Below, in pieces: positions 15,822-27,197 of a DNA stretch of 64,000 nt. The translations under genes and the position numbers were made by a program. Positions within the stretch are counted from its first letter, which is position 1; each line of letters opens with the position of its first letter. Source of the DNA: Cricetomys ansorgei (Eukaryota > Chordata > Mammalia > Rodentia > Nesomyidae); contig JAMJFZ010000596.1 of assembly GCA_026225945.1 (NCBI GenBank), positions 2,560,001 through 2,624,000 of the forward strand. The letters run 5' to 3'. Under the pieces are notes generated by a model. The model saw nothing but the letters and a program-made list of their open reading frames with translations. It was not told the DNA's origin and ran no database searches.

Positions 15822-16092
15822 ATCTCAGGCGCATGTGTGCAGGTGTGTCTAGAGGCCAGGCGTCAACATTCAGTGTCTTTCCGTGGTCGCTCTCCACCCT
15901 GTTTGCTTGAGAGGCCTCTCCCTGGTGGTGCTCACTGGTTCGGCTAGCCTGGCTGGCCAGTGATGTCCAGGATCCTGTCCCTGCTTCTCCAGTGCTGCGT
16001 TACAGAGGTGCGCACCGTGCTCAACCCGTGTGGGTGCTGGGGTCTGACTTAGATCCTCACGTTAAGTGGGCAGCACGCCACTGAGTCGTTTG
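15822..16092 (-). mobile_element. B4-type SINE
   Basis: Reverse-oriented composite with GGTTCGGCTAGCCTGGCTGG, CCAGTGCTGCGTTACAGAGG and the ID-like end ACGCCACTGAGTCGTTTGC. Confidence 0.6.
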
Positions 16093-17900
16093 CTTGGACG
16101 AGTTGGTTCCGAGTTACTCTCCCAGTGAACCCGCATCGCTCGGCCGCAGATCTGGGAGGATGAGGATGGCTTCCCAGAGGATGCAAGAAGCTGCGACCTC
16201 TCTGCCTGGGGGAGTAGCCCGTGTGTAAGTAGCACCTTTATTGATAGTAGCGGCTGGATGAATCTGTTCCGTTTTGTGGCAAGGTACCCTTTGTTTCAAC
16301 GGCCTCTGCAGATGCTCAGAGTGTGCTACCCACATTTGTGCTATGAAGGGAAGGCCAGAGCCCCGCAGAACTTCGGTGAGGTCCAGGTTCTGACCCAACG
16401 GCACCCCTCACATTTACATTACATTTGGGTAGTGCCAGTGCCAAGGCGTTTGGAGATTAAAGGCCAGGCGCATTTGCTCCCCTTCCAGGAGGTCTTCCAT
16501 GGAACGCAGGCGCTCATTAATGACTGCATGGGTGGTCAAGTCACGCACCGTTTCCTGACGTACAGAGGGAGCCATGGCATCCCGTTAGGTTCCCCGATAG
16601 GCGAGGCCGCCAGTGCAGGGAAAAGGGCTGGACACTGACGGCATAAAGGGCCATTTCAGCCACGTGTGTTCCCAAGCACCCTGGGTACGCTGCTGCCTTC
16701 AGACTCACGGCCACGGCCGGCCAGTGCTGAGGCAGGGGCTGGCCCTTTCCACCGCTGCCGTTTGAAACAGAAATCTTTCCAAAGAAGACAGGGACCGTGC
16801 ACACGCGTCACTTGAGCAGCCTGGAGCGGGCCGTGCCCACCCTCTGCTTCCTGGGTCTCCCGGACACTCACGGCCATCTATGTCTACCCTTCCTAAGGAA
16901 GTGTTCACACCTCCTCTGAGCCCCTGTGCTCCCTGGGCGTCAGAGGAGGCAGAGATATATGGCTCTCGGGGTGCAGTTTGCTCCTGGAGCTCTGGCCCAA
17001 CCCTAACCCTGACCCAGTGGCATGCCGCCCAAGAGGGACCAGTCAGACTGTGTTCCTGCCCAATGGACAGAAGGGGTAAACTGCTCCTGGCTGTAAACTG
17101 GCTTGAGGGCACAGGCAGCAGCTAAGGACAGCATAGCAGGGGACACACTGGGACCCTGAGGATACCTCCAAGTCTCCTGCTGAGAGAGAATTCTTCATCT
17201 TTGAAGCCAGACTGAGTTGGGGTTCTGGCTTTTCACAAACCCACGACAGGAGGGCACAGCTTTCTGAGCGATGTGGTCAGACTTAGCAGAATGATCCATT
17301 TCCCTGTGACCCTCCTAATTTGGGTATACGAAACGGTCTCCCTAAGAAGACTCAGGACCCAGCAAACCACTGGGTTACGGAGGATCAGAAACTTGACCCC
17401 GAGTGCCATCTGCTGGAGAGAACCAGGACTGCGGCAGCCTAAGTGTCAGCCACGGAGGGGATCTGACCCTGGGGGACCCTCGGAGGGTGGGAGGTGTCTG
17501 TAGTTAGATGTGAGCACCCGGTCCAGGGCCTGGCAATATGGCACGGGCAGAGGGCAGGACAGAGACTTCACGGGGCATGTCCAGTTCTTGTGTTACCCTT
17601 TCTAGGGGGGAAATGGGGAGTTTTGATGCAAGTAGATAAAACATTCTGCCAAAAACCACGTGGTCTAAGGCATAGGTCCTGGGTGGGCTGAGTAGGTGTT
17701 GGCCAACTTTGCTACTTGTAGTCAGGCAGCCTGCACCAAGGCCAAGAACCCACTCCTCTTGCTGGGACTGCAGAGAGACCTGTTCCATGCCAAGCTCTGG
17801 GTTCACCCATGAGGCAAGGCTACAGCTATTCTGGTTTAGCCTGACTGCCTTCCCCTCCCTCCCCTCCCTCCAGTGAACCAGGCCTGAGGTCAGGCAATGG
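16093..17900 (-). other. Pomgnt2 intron 1, largely unique
   Basis: No SINE is recognised. It contains the 53-codon frame at 16414-16575 and a CTGCTGG-type CTCF half-match near 17406. Confidence 0.5.
16414..16575 (-). CDS. Unrecognised 53-codon ORF in Pomgnt2 intron 1
   Basis: I do not recognise this frame. It starts at a GCCATGG optimal Kozak context and stops with TAA. It is rich in charged residues (for example NERLRSMEDLLEGEQ) and could form an amphipathic helix. It lies on the Pomgnt2 strand, about 1.1 kb upstream of the coding exon. It could be a chance frame, an upstream alternative exon, or the 5' end of a decayed retrocopy. Nothing else nearby supports translation. Confidence 0.2.
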   Translation of the reverse strand: MAPSVRQETVRDLTTHAVINERLRSMEDLLEGEQMRLAFNLQTPWHWHYPNVM

Positions 17901-19596
17901 ACTTGTTCTTTAACCTTGCTTTAGAATCTCCTGGGAATTTCATAATGGATCCCCTTATCTCGTTGCTGGAGGAGCCCGCCAGTGGTCATGATAAAATCCT
18001 TCCTGTCTTCCCACAGCCTTCTGCATGAGCTGCACTGTAGCACCGTATTTAAAGCCGCCAAGATCAAAAGACTTGGCAGAACCAAGATATCAAATGGGCG
18101 GGAGCGCCTTAATCGCAGATGAATCGGGGCTGGCACGGCTCCTTGGGTGAAAGGCAGGGGCCACCCGGGATAATGTGTTTCGTCTGCACCCACCGTCTCT
18201 AAAAACCTCTGCTGGCCTTTGGGGTCTGCAGGTGAGCATGCTCTGAGGACTGGAGACACCCACCCTCTGGGCTCCAGAAGTGCCCGGAGCCTCCCATCAG
18301 ATGGGATCTGGGCAGGATGGAGGGTCTGTGGTGATGGACGTTTCATGCAAAGAAGACTCTACCTGCCTGTTTCCTGCCCGGGCAAGGCCACAACACACCA
18401 TGCCATCCTAAGGAAGAGCCCTCCAGCCTGGCCCTGCTCAGTGCTTTATAGCATGTGGTATCCATGGCAGCCACATATAAAACAGAGCCGCTGCCTGTAC
18501 CACACCAGGCTCTTTCAGTAGAAAAAGGAACCCCAGCAGCCTCCCCACCCTCACACATGTAAGAGATCTGTGAGTCTCTTACACACGTCTCCGTGACGGC
18601 TGCTGGGGCTGCCACCTTTCCCAGCCTGGAAGGAGGTCCGGAGGAGGGAAAGGAGGCCAGGGTCCCTGCCACTTTCCCCACCTAGGTCTTGTTATGGAGA
18701 CAGTTTACAAGCAGGCCTGGCTGAGGGCAGAGACGTTCAAAAGGACCAGCTCCAATCTCAACACCATTCTGAGAAGAAACGGCCTCAGAGCTTTAAGTAG
18801 ACTCATACCGTGATTCTGTCCCTCAGAAGCCGCTCCCCTGCTCCGTGGGGGGAGGGGAGGACTGTAAATAAACTAACAAGCTTGTGCACGATAAGCAGGT
18901 CAACATGTGAGGGTGTGCGTGCACGCACGCTCATGCCTGAGGACAGGCGGTCCTTTGACTGCTCTCCACCTTACCCATCTTTCAGACCTATCTATGCGAT
19001 GAGTATTCTGCCTGCGTGTATGTCTGTGCTGGTGACCTTGGGGGCCAGAAAGCTGGCCCTGGAACTGGAGTCTGAGGCTACCAGAAAAGCCAGCTTCACC
19101 AAGGACCCTCAGGCTGAAGGGGAACTGGCAAAGCCCTCTGTAGGCAAGTCCCCTTGGCAGCTGGCAGCCATCCAGGGAAGCTGCAACCCTGTCCAGTGAC
19201 AGGAGGGTACCGACCCGCCTCGGCTTGCTCTCATTGCCACGATGTCACTCTGTCTCCTCTGCCTAACAACGATGGCACTACTGTAAGGAATACCCACTGG
19301 CCGGTCACTGGCGCGGGGTCCTCTGTTTCACCAGTGACGAGCTTCATTTATATTAAAGATGGTGACGCAGAGAGCGTCATAGAGAGCTGCTTCAGGATGA
19401 GACGCTTGCCCTTGGGGGCTGGCTCTAGCCGCCTGCAATCTGCAGCCGCCTTCATCGTTTTATGGGGAAACGACTGCAAATGGGCAGAAGTTGCACAGAC
19501 CCCTCCTGTATATTTATCCAAATTCTTCCCCTAAGCTGACATGCTCACCACGCTCCGTCACATACAAACTCTTTTCTGAACTTTTTAAAAATAAAC
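17901..19596 (-). other. Pomgnt2 intron 1, repeat-poor block
   Basis: Contains two SINE-free stretches with dense AT-core and GC-box motifs (about 17930-18200 and 19320-19510). They look like possible conserved noncoding sequence, but conservation cannot be judged from one species. Confidence 0.35.
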
Positions 19597-19708
19597 TAGA
19601 CGCCAGGTGGGGCGGCATACACCTGCAGCCTAGCATCTGGGAGGAGAGGCGGGAGGGTTTAAGATCAGCCCGGATTACCTATTAACACCTTATCTCAAAA
19701 CCAAAACA
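19597..19708 (+). mobile_element. Old B1/PB1 SINE
   Basis: GCCAGGTGGGGCGGCATACA, TAGCATCTGGGAGGAGAGGC and TCTCAAAACCAAAACAAT. Confidence 0.65.
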
Positions 19709-19927
19709 ATTCTGGTGACATCTTCCCTTCTAGCCACTACTATTAAGTATATATTCCTGAAAACAATATTCTCTGATATAATGCAAACTAAGAAAATTAG
19801 TATTAATGATACAACTTTTACCCATGGTCCTTATGTTATGTCTAAAGCCCAAGCCAGGATGAGAAAGTTGCAACCCACATCTCCCAAGCTGGGACAACGT
19901 CTTAGTCTTTCTTAGACTATGACAGCA

Positions 19928-20122
19928 TGTTTAGAGTTTATTATGTGTATGTTTTGCCTGCATGTGTGTGTGTGTACCTTGTGTGTACAGTACCCATGGA
20001 CGCCAGAGAGGGTGTTGGAGACACTGGAACTGGAGTTATGGATGGTTGCAAATGTGGGTGATAGGAATCAAACTCCAGCCATCTGCAAATGCTCTTAAAC
20101 TCCGAGCCATCTCTCCAGCCCC
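19928..20122 (-). mobile_element. B3-family SINE
   Basis: CTGGAACTGGAGTTATGGAT and the end TCCGAGCCATCTCTCCAGCC. Confidence 0.8.
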
Positions 20123-21465
20123 AATCTGGAGCCAGACGGCTATTTTCTAAAGCGTGCCCCAATCTAGGTTTATCTGGTGTTTCTTCTCATTAAGTTCGGG
20201 ATATGCACTTCCTCCAGGATTTGGCGTCTACGTTCTAGACCCAAGTTTGCTCTATGAATCTTTGTGAGACACTGGCTTTGAGGCAGCCCGGGAGGGAAAA
20301 GCTCTAGAAACTCGGCCCAATGCAGGATACCTAAAGTAACAGGCCACTTCCCTAGGGAAATGAAGGCCCAAGCCCCCATGAGGTTGTAGAACTTGCTCTA
20401 GGGTGGGGTGCAATTCTCTCTACTGTATGGCCCATATATGCATGACCCAGAATCCTTTTGGTTGGGCCTAGGAACCCACATTTTAATAAAATTTCCAGAT
20501 GATTCTGCCATGTGCTCAATCTCAATGTAAAGCCGTTCTGATATCATGCAGTTCTGCATTCCCCTGAAGGAATTTCCAGGCAGCCACCGGGAAATGACAG
20601 GTCCAGCAGAGCACTTCCCTCCCCGTTACAGGCCAACATGACGTTCAAGATGAAGACCCAGGCCGGTGTGGACAGAGACGGCGTTCACACTTGGAACTTT
20701 CTAGAACAGCTGCCTCAACCAACTCCTTCCAGGGCAGACAGCACTACAGTGCAAAACGCGGTCAGGCGAGGGAGGTCTAACAGCTGCGGACGTGGGACGC
20801 CGCCGGCAACGCCACGCCATCCCACTGGCCGGCAAGACAGGCCTCTTGAGAAGCTCCCTCACAGCTTCCCCAGGTCCTCATAGGAGCTGCTGCACCAATC
20901 ACCCTACGCTCTGGGACCCGACGTAACGGTGGCACCTCCTGAAGCCACAGGATGCTGTGATCCCCGCCACACACCTCCACCGTAGGCCCCTGGGCGTGGT
21001 TCATCACCAGCGAGGCGAGCCGGAGACCACAGACAGTCTACAGCGACAACAAGGAGGAAAGGGCCGGGAAGGGTCTTGATCCTCCTGAGGTGTGGCTTAG
21101 GCCCAAGGGCACACTACACAGCAAGGAAGGGGCTGCTGTTGCACCGAGAAGTGTCCGCAGGAGGCCGCACCAACATGTCACTACAGCAGCAGGAAGGATG
21201 GGATTTCTCCACAGACACACTGGGGGTAGGTACCAGTGAGAAAGTGAGAAACCAGAGAAAAGGGAAGATTACCCTTGCCCAGGCCAGATCAGAAGAGGGT
21301 GCTGGCCAGTGCTCCCCCCCACTTCACCCACTGCCCAGGTTAGATCAGAAGAGGGTGCTGGCCAGTGCTTCCCCCCCCCACTTCACCCACTGCCCAGGAA
21401 CTGTCCTGGGCTCAGGCCTCCCAAATGCAATACAGATCTAGGAGTTTCATTTGCCCTCCACCTTA
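20123..21465 (-). other. Pomgnt2 intron 1, unique plus a 60-bp duplication
   Basis: A GC-rich block at 20740-21020 has CpGs but no recognised gene. A tandem duplication of about 60 bp (21280-21400) repeats AGATCAGAAGAGGGTGCTGG. Confidence 0.6.
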
Positions 21466-21535
21466 ATGGTGCGGGGGGTTGAACTCAGGGCATTCTATGT
21501 ACTAGGCAAACCACTGAGCTACAACCCAGCCTTTA
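21466..21535 (-). mobile_element. ID-like SINE fragment
   Basis: GGTTGAACTCAGGGCATTC and CACTGAGCTACAACCCAGCC, the reverse of an ID/tRNA-Ala-derived head. Confidence 0.6.
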
Positions 21536-23149
21536 ATTTCCTCTCGCCACAAGAAAATTGTACCTTAGGGTATGTTACATGGTCTTACAGCCCGAGCAAA
21601 GTCACCAGGGTATGAACAGGCCTTTGACTCCAAGGGTCATTTTAAGTCCCACTCCCAGCTGTGATCATATCTGACAAGTCTCCGGTGTTACACCAGCAGG
21701 GTAGATCTCAGAGCGGTGAGATTTTATGACTCAAGAGCAGAGCAGGTGGAAAGCTCTGGAAACACAGGCCCACAGGCCTTTGTGGTAACTTAGCAACACA
21801 AGGCTTCCTGCTGTAATGACTCTCCCCAGCCAGGCAGGGAAAACACCTGGCTGTGGCCATTCTCCCACCCTGAAGGGAGCCGAGGAGCAAGCTGGGATGA
21901 CAGTTATCCCCACTGCTCTGCTGCAGGGCTGAAAGGCTGGGCGGCCATCAAGACACAATTACAAAACCACCACCGTTTAGAACTGAAAGAGCTCTTGGAA
22001 ACAAATTCTCCCAAGTCTTTATTTTCTAAGCGAGTCTCTCAGGCAGCCAGGGCTACAGTGGCTTCACCGGGCTCAACACAGAACTCCTTCACCTCACACC
22101 CACGGCTCTGCGCCCAAAGCTGAGCTCTGCCTGGGATGCACTTGGCTCCCAGTCTTTCCAGCAGATTCTTTTCAGTTGGTCTTTTCCCAACGGAGCCTTC
22201 CAGGTCCTACCCAGGCTGCGCTCCCCCACCCACGGGCCCAGGGATGAGAGCTAAGGAGATCACAGGCTGCCTCTTCCTAATGCCTCACCCTGACCTCACC
22301 CAGGGGGCCGCCTCCTTCAGCACCACCACTCAGGCCCTAACCCAAATGTGTTGCTAGGAACACCAGAACTGCCTGCTGTGGGTGAGTCCTAACTGGATCC
22401 CAGCACAGCCGCGCCCACCGACAGCAGAGGAGGAAATGGCCTGATCAGACGCCAGGTCAGGTCCAGCCCTGCCACACAGCAGCTACCCCAAGACACTCAT
22501 ACTACATGGGGGTGTGGGGACGGTTCCAGGATTGTGGATTCAAAGAGCCAACAGAAGCAAAGCACTGTGTGACAACTATTTTCATGGCATCTCTATAACG
22601 GCAACAGCGACAGGCAGAAACCCATCACTGACTCTCGTGCTATGCAGGCAGCGTCTGTGTTCTGAGGACACGGCCCCACCCCGACCACATGCCTGGGACT
22701 GCTATATGGCTTATTCGGAACCACATAGCTATTATGGGATGGGACAGGTTCAAGTCCAAGCCTGAACTGCAAAGCCGGTTGCGGCATCTCTGGATTCCCC
22801 CATTCCCACTGTATCTCATCCAACCTGAGAAACCGCAGGGACCATTTCAGCAGTTCCCGAGAGAGCGTCCCTCCAGACAACCAAGTCGAGGTGTTCTGAC
22901 AAGGCCCCTCGGGAATGGAGTGCTGAGTAATTTAATCTTCCGGCTCTCTCCGTGTCCTCTAGGAGCCTTTGCTTGCCACCGCTACTGCAGAAAGCAAGAA
23001 CTTGCCAAACAGAAGGTTGGTTAGAAACACATCGGCCTGTGCTGACAACACAGGCCTGCCACCCCAGCTGCTGGGGAGCTTGAGGCAGGAGGACCATGGT
23101 TTAGTGTGCCTGGGAAACTTAATGACTCTGGACCGGAGCAAGAAGTAGA
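21536..23149 (-). other. Pomgnt2 intron 1, unique
   Basis: No exon is recognised. A decayed B1-like fragment lies at about 23035-23110. Confidence 0.45.
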
Positions 23150-23300
23150 GGGAGCCAGGTGGTGGTGCACGCCTTTAATCCCAGCAGCTGGGAGGCAGGA
23201 GCAGGTGGATCTCTGAGTTCGAGGCCAGCCTGGCCTACAGAGTGAGTTCCAGGACAGCCAGAGTTACAGCTGAGAAACCCTGTCTTGAAGAAAAAACAAA
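23150..23300 (+). mobile_element. B1 SINE
   Basis: GCCAGGTGGTGGTGCACGCC, GAGTTCGAGGCCAGCCTGGC and GAAAAAACAAA tail. Confidence 0.92.
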
Positions 23301-23307
23301 GTAAAGA

Positions 23308-23402
23308 GAACGCTGGGATGTGGCTCGGCAGCAGATCATTTGCCCACCAGGCTTCCGGCTTTGGGTTCATTCCTTAGCGTTAAAACGCAAACAAAAACAC
23401 TA
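23308..23402 (+). mobile_element. ID-like SINE
   Basis: GCTGGGATGTGGCTCGGCAG, CTTTGGGTTCATTCCTTAGC and an AACAAAAACA tail. Confidence 0.6.
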
Positions 23403-24329
23403 AAGATGCCGACAGTCCAACACACCGAGCAGCTCACCGCCAGGCAATCCACGCACCCGAAACCCCTTCCCTCCTCTGCTCTTTTCTCGAGTCCCCAAGG
23501 GGCGCCAAGCTCAGAAGTGACCTACCAGCCACCTCTGAGGATGAGACCCAATTTTCCCCGGGCTCTGTCCTCCGTGAAAAGGTGGTCTGGTAGATCTCCC
23601 AGATCCAGGCGGCCTGGGAGCAGCCAGATCCCGAAGAGATAGGCCCTGGGTCTGAACTCCAGCCTTTCCTGCTTTAGTCGGCGGCGGCTGTGCCTGCTAA
23701 TCTTTGATGCACTCCCCGTGTTCAGGACCCGGAGAGGAAGCCTCGCCAGCATTACCTCATGGAACCCTCACAGCAACTCTGCAAAGATTTTTTTCCCCCA
23801 CTCTGTTTTGTTGAGAAGAGGACCAGAGAGGATGAGTGAGTTGTTTAAGGGGACATGGCCGGTAAAGACGCCAAGGATTTAACGTCCAGCGCCTGGAAAA
23901 ATCCAGCCATGGGGAGTGAGGTGAGCTGAACCAACCTGTCCCATAATCCTAAGATCATCTTTCCCAGCAGGCTCCGAGGGCCGGTTGGGATGAGGTCAGA
24001 GGATGGCTGCTCACCGCTCTGCAGCATGATTGGGGGCGCGGGTGTGTGTGTGTGTGCGCGAACTTTGACCCGAGACTCCCACCAGCGATGAGAAGACCGG
24101 TTCCTACTGGAAGTCCATCAGGCCCTTGAGAGGCTGGCACTGCCGAGCAGACAGCTCCAATCACCGATCGCCCCGCCGGTTCCCTCGGAGCCCCACTGCC
24201 CCAAGGGTCGCGACAGGCCGGCTCGGGCACCGCTGTGCACGCAGCTGGCGCAGCCCAGGCCCCTCTGCCACCTCGCCCGGCTCCACGCCACCCGTGCCAA
24301 CGCGCACCGTCCCCGCCGACAGCCCGGGT

Positions 24330-24540
24330 CCAGGGCGCCACCCCGGCGGGGCTGCACGGGCCCACCCCCCACCCCGGCGGCTGCACGGGCCCACCCCCAC
24401 CCCGGCCCCGGCGGGCTGCACCGGCCCACCTCCCCCCACCCCGGCGGGCTACACGGGCCCACCTCCCCCCACCCCGGCGGGCTGCACGGGGGCCCACGGG
24501 CCACCCCCTACCCCGGCGGGCTGCACGGGTCCTGCACGCC
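24330..24540. repeat. GC-rich minisatellite in the CpG island
   Basis: About 7 imperfect copies of a 25-35-bp unit built on CCCCGGCGGGCTGCACGGG and CCCACC. It inflates the open frames seen here. Confidence 0.9.
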
Positions 24541-24754
24541 CGCCGGCCTCCCCTGCAGCCGGGCTCCGCGCCCCACCGCTCCCGGCCCGGGGCCCAGCTG
24601 CGCCGCAGACCCCGCGCTGCCCACCTGCCGCCCAGGTCCCGCAGGTGCTCACCCCGCGCGGGTCCCGCTGGCGAGCGCCGCACGGGAGCCAGGGCGCGTG
24701 CGCGGCCGCGGACCCGCCTCTCGGGCCTGGGCGGGACCACCCCTTCGGCCCGCA

Positions 24755-24774
24755 GGATCCTGGGAGTTGTAGTT
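24755..24774 (-). promoter_or_regulatory. ZNF143/Staf binding site
   Basis: The minus strand reads ACTACAACTCCCAGGATCC, matching the ACTACAAYTCCCAGNATGC consensus of ZNF143/Staf except at the last positions. Such sites are typical of CpG-island promoters within about 100 bases of the start site. Confidence 0.75.
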
Positions 24775-24877
24775 TTCAGGAGAGCAGCTGCGTGAGCCTG
24801 GAAGAGCCGCCGCTTTGCTGGGTGCTCCGTCTACAGAGTCACGGGAATTCTTGCAATGTACCCGTATGTCACCCAAG

Positions 24878-25100
24878 AGGCGCAGCAGTCCGCCTCGACG
24901 TGCTGGAAGGAAGGCTCAGCGTTGACTGCTTTCCCAGAGGTGCGGTGTTCGGTTCCCAGCACCCATGTCGGGCAGCTAGTAACTCCAGATGCGTGGAACC
25001 TGAAGTCCTCTTCTGGCCCCCGAGGGCGCAGGCGCGCGGGCAGACACGCACACGCACACGCACACGCACACGCACACCCCAGTTAAAAATAAACAAGAAA
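24878..25100 (+). mobile_element. B3-family SINE with CACACG tail
   Basis: CCAGAGGTGCGGTGTTCGGT, AACTCCAGATGCGTGGAACC and a (CACACG)n stretch, then TTAAAAATAAACAAG. It is inserted directly upstream of the island, with many CpGs kept. Confidence 0.7.
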
Positions 25101-25149
25101 ACAAGAAATGTAACACAAAGAGCTTAGGTACAACAGCCCCATATCCCGT

Positions 25150-25440
25150 TGCCCTGGCCCTTCACCGCCCCGTCGGGCCCTCCATCCCCCGTCAGGCCCC
25201 GGCCCTCCATTGCCCCGTCGGGCCCTCCATCACCCCGTCGGGCCCTCCATCACCCCGTTGGGCCCTCCATCCTCAGTACCCCGGCCCTCCATCCCCCGTC
25301 GGGCCCCGGCCCTCCATTGCCCCATCGGGACCTCCACCGCCCCGTCGGGGCCCCAGCCCTCCACCACCCCGTCAGGCCCTCCATCGCCCCGTCGGGACCT
25401 CCACCGTTCTGTCCGGCCCCTGGGCCCCCATCCTCAGTAC
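25150..25440. repeat. Minisatellite of CCCCGTCGGGCCCTCCAT units
   Basis: About 13 imperfect copies of an 18-24-bp unit (CCCCGTCGGGCCCTCCATC). Unlike the island minisatellite, it carries CCCGTCGGGCCC. Confidence 0.92.
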
Positions 25441-25892
25441 CCCGCATGTCTGCTGTATCAGGACGTACCCGCCTCCACCTCAGGGTTCGAGCCTTTGACC
25501 CCTCCTGACTTTCTGCCCCGTGAGTGGAGCAGTGAAGCCGTTCCGAGGTCACCGGCAGGACTGCCTCCCCCGCCCACTGAGCACAGTGCTTCATCTCTGT
25601 CCGTGGAGAGGGGAAACCCCGGATGGGTGCATAATGGTTTTTACAAGGTGTTACTGTTATCGCTATTGTTGTCTGTGTCGGGTGGGGACAGGGGACGACG
25701 GTCGCCGGCACCGGAGGTGGGAAATCTGTGAGGACAGTTCAGCCATAGCCTAAGCCTTTATACCCGGATCAGAGCCTCTGCCAGCACGTGATCACCGGGG
25801 CAGGCACCACGTGATCACGGGGTGAGCACAGAGCTGCAGCCTGAGGGCTCAGTTAATTCAGTCTCTCCCCGCTGCGGGCCTGTGCTCCAGGG
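25441..25892. other. Sequence upstream of the Pomgnt2 island
   Basis: Unique, fairly GC-rich. It contains the paired E-boxes. No gene is recognised. Confidence 0.5.
25785..25813. promoter_or_regulatory. Paired CACGTG E-boxes
   Basis: CACGTGATCAC occurs twice with 23-bp spacing (CACGTG at 25785-25790 and 25808-25813), about 1 kb upstream of the presumed Pomgnt2 promoter. The motif would suit USF/MITF/TFE-type factors. Function is inferred only. Confidence 0.35.
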
Positions 25893-26030
25893 CACACTGG
25901 TGACTGTCGTGAGCGGTCACGAGGTGGTGTGAACGGTCACACGGTGACTGTCGTGAGTGGGTCACATGGTGACTGTCGTGAGTGGTCACACTGGTAGCTG
26001 TTGTGGGTGGATCACACTGGTGAAAAAAGT
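25893..26030. repeat. Short minisatellite at the provirus edge
   Basis: About 4 imperfect copies of a 30-37-bp unit with GGTCACACGGTGACTGTCGT. The retroviral sequence breaks off at its border. Confidence 0.85.
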
Positions 26031-26044
26031 AAAAAGTAATTGAG

Positions 26045-26330
26045 GCTCCCATGAAAAGAGGTCCCTTCCCAATAAAGGGGTGGGACATGTTGGTATTACT
26101 AGGAAGGAGTGGGTAAGGGAATACCCCTAGATATACAGCTAAGTGGTGGGGTTCTGTGGGGTTTATAAGGCTGTCCTCCTACTCCGACAACAGGAGAACA
26201 AGAGGGAGAGGTGGGTCCCCAAAACTCAGTCAAGACAGAAAAGTGGCCCCGGTATCCAAAAGGAAGGAGATGCATTGCCTGGATACTATGATGTCTACCT
26301 GAAGCTCCCTGTCGGAACTGGTGGTAGTCT
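26045..26330 (-). pseudogene. Decayed retroviral protease
   Basis: The active-site motif LLDTGAT is present (DTGA at 26256-26245), but the downstream protease text is in a different frame, so the enzyme is broken. A GRDLF-like motif typical of the protease end follows near 26070, then homology stops. Confidence 0.75.
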
Positions 26331-26359
26331 GGCCCTGGGAGCTCATCCATGGCCAGTGC

Positions 26360-27191
26360 TAGGAAATCATCTGAGGGTTTTTCTTGCCTGATGTCCTTGC
26401 ACCTCGAGGGGCTTGAGGACCGTCAATGGCCCATGGCCCTCTTGATGGCACTTTGGACACAGTTGAGTCGGCTTGCAAGGGTTAGGACAGGCTCTGACCC
26501 AGTGCCCCTCTTGTCCACATTTAAAGCGTGGACCTGGAGGTTCTTGAGCTTTGGGAGGCTGGGCATTTGTTGCTGGCTGAATGGCCTTAGCTAGCATCAG
26601 GTACTTTCTCTTCTGTGCCCTATCATCTCTCCCATGGTATACCTTAAAGGCCAGATTTAGGACTTCTGCCTGTGGAGTCAGGGGGCCTTTCTCTAGATGC
26701 TTAAGTTTGGCCCTAATATCAGGGTAACTCTGGGAAAGAAATAGGTCATAAGGGTTGATTTCCATCTGGGGTCTCAGGATCCAGATTGATATACTGTAAG
26801 AGGGCTTTTGTAAGGCACTGTAGGAATTGAGATGGGTTTTCTTGTTCATCTCGAATGACCTCTGGTACCTTTTCATAATTTATTGCCTTAAGGCAGCCTT
26901 ATGAAGTCCAGCCAAGAGGCAAGTTATAAATTGATCCCTAGCTCTAATGCCCCCTTGGGTATTGTAATTCCATCCAGGGTCTCGGCTGGGAATTGCCTCA
27001 GCTCCAACTGAATAGGCAGTGTCTGTCTGATGGACTTCATCCGCAAACGCCCTAGCCTGATCCCAGACTCGCCTGCGCTCCTCAGGGAGAACATTGTTAG
27101 TGAGGATCATATAGATCTCGTGGAAGGGGAGATCGTAGGATTGGGTGATATACCGGAATCCTTTAACAAGGTGGATGGATTAGCAGTATAG
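26360..27191 (-). pseudogene. Decayed gag, capsid and nucleocapsid part
   Basis: Gamma-type capsid motifs (LTNNVLPEERRRVWDQAR, RDQFITCLLAGLHKAA, LTPQAEVLNLAFKVYHGRD) with an in-frame stop at 26880-26882. The nucleocapsid has two degenerate zinc knuckles near 26450-26530. The first Cys of the first knuckle is replaced by Arg, and the second knuckle lacks its last Cys, so neither would bind zinc normally. Confidence 0.88.
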
Positions 27192-27197
27192 GACCCC

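Larger units (their letters stand above)
24120..24780 (-). promoter_or_regulatory. Pomgnt2: CpG-island promoter, probable Pomgnt2 exon 1
   Basis: This is the only stretch in the window with very high GC and dense CpG. It lies 8.7 kb upstream of the Pomgnt2 coding exon on its strand. A ZNF143-type site is at 24755-24774. Minus-strand donor candidates follow: GTGAGC with GT at 24652-24651 and GTGGGC near 24625. A first exon of roughly 24.72-24.65 kb would fit. The downstream half of the island (24.33-24.54 kb) is a GC-rich minisatellite and would fall in the intron. The exact start site cannot be read from the sequence, and a transcript in the opposite direction from the same island is possible. 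Confidence 0.65.

Noticed and set aside
16996..17012. Interstitial telomeric repeat (CCCTAACCCT)
   Set aside because: Only two units, within chance expectation.
20640..21010. Processed pseudogene in a GC-rich block
   Set aside because: No recognisable protein, poly-A tail or target duplication was found.
23955..25127. Frames of 261 and 333 codons in the CpG island
   Set aside because: Low stop-codon frequency in GC-rich minisatellite sequence explains them. The Arg/Gly/Pro composition matches no protein.
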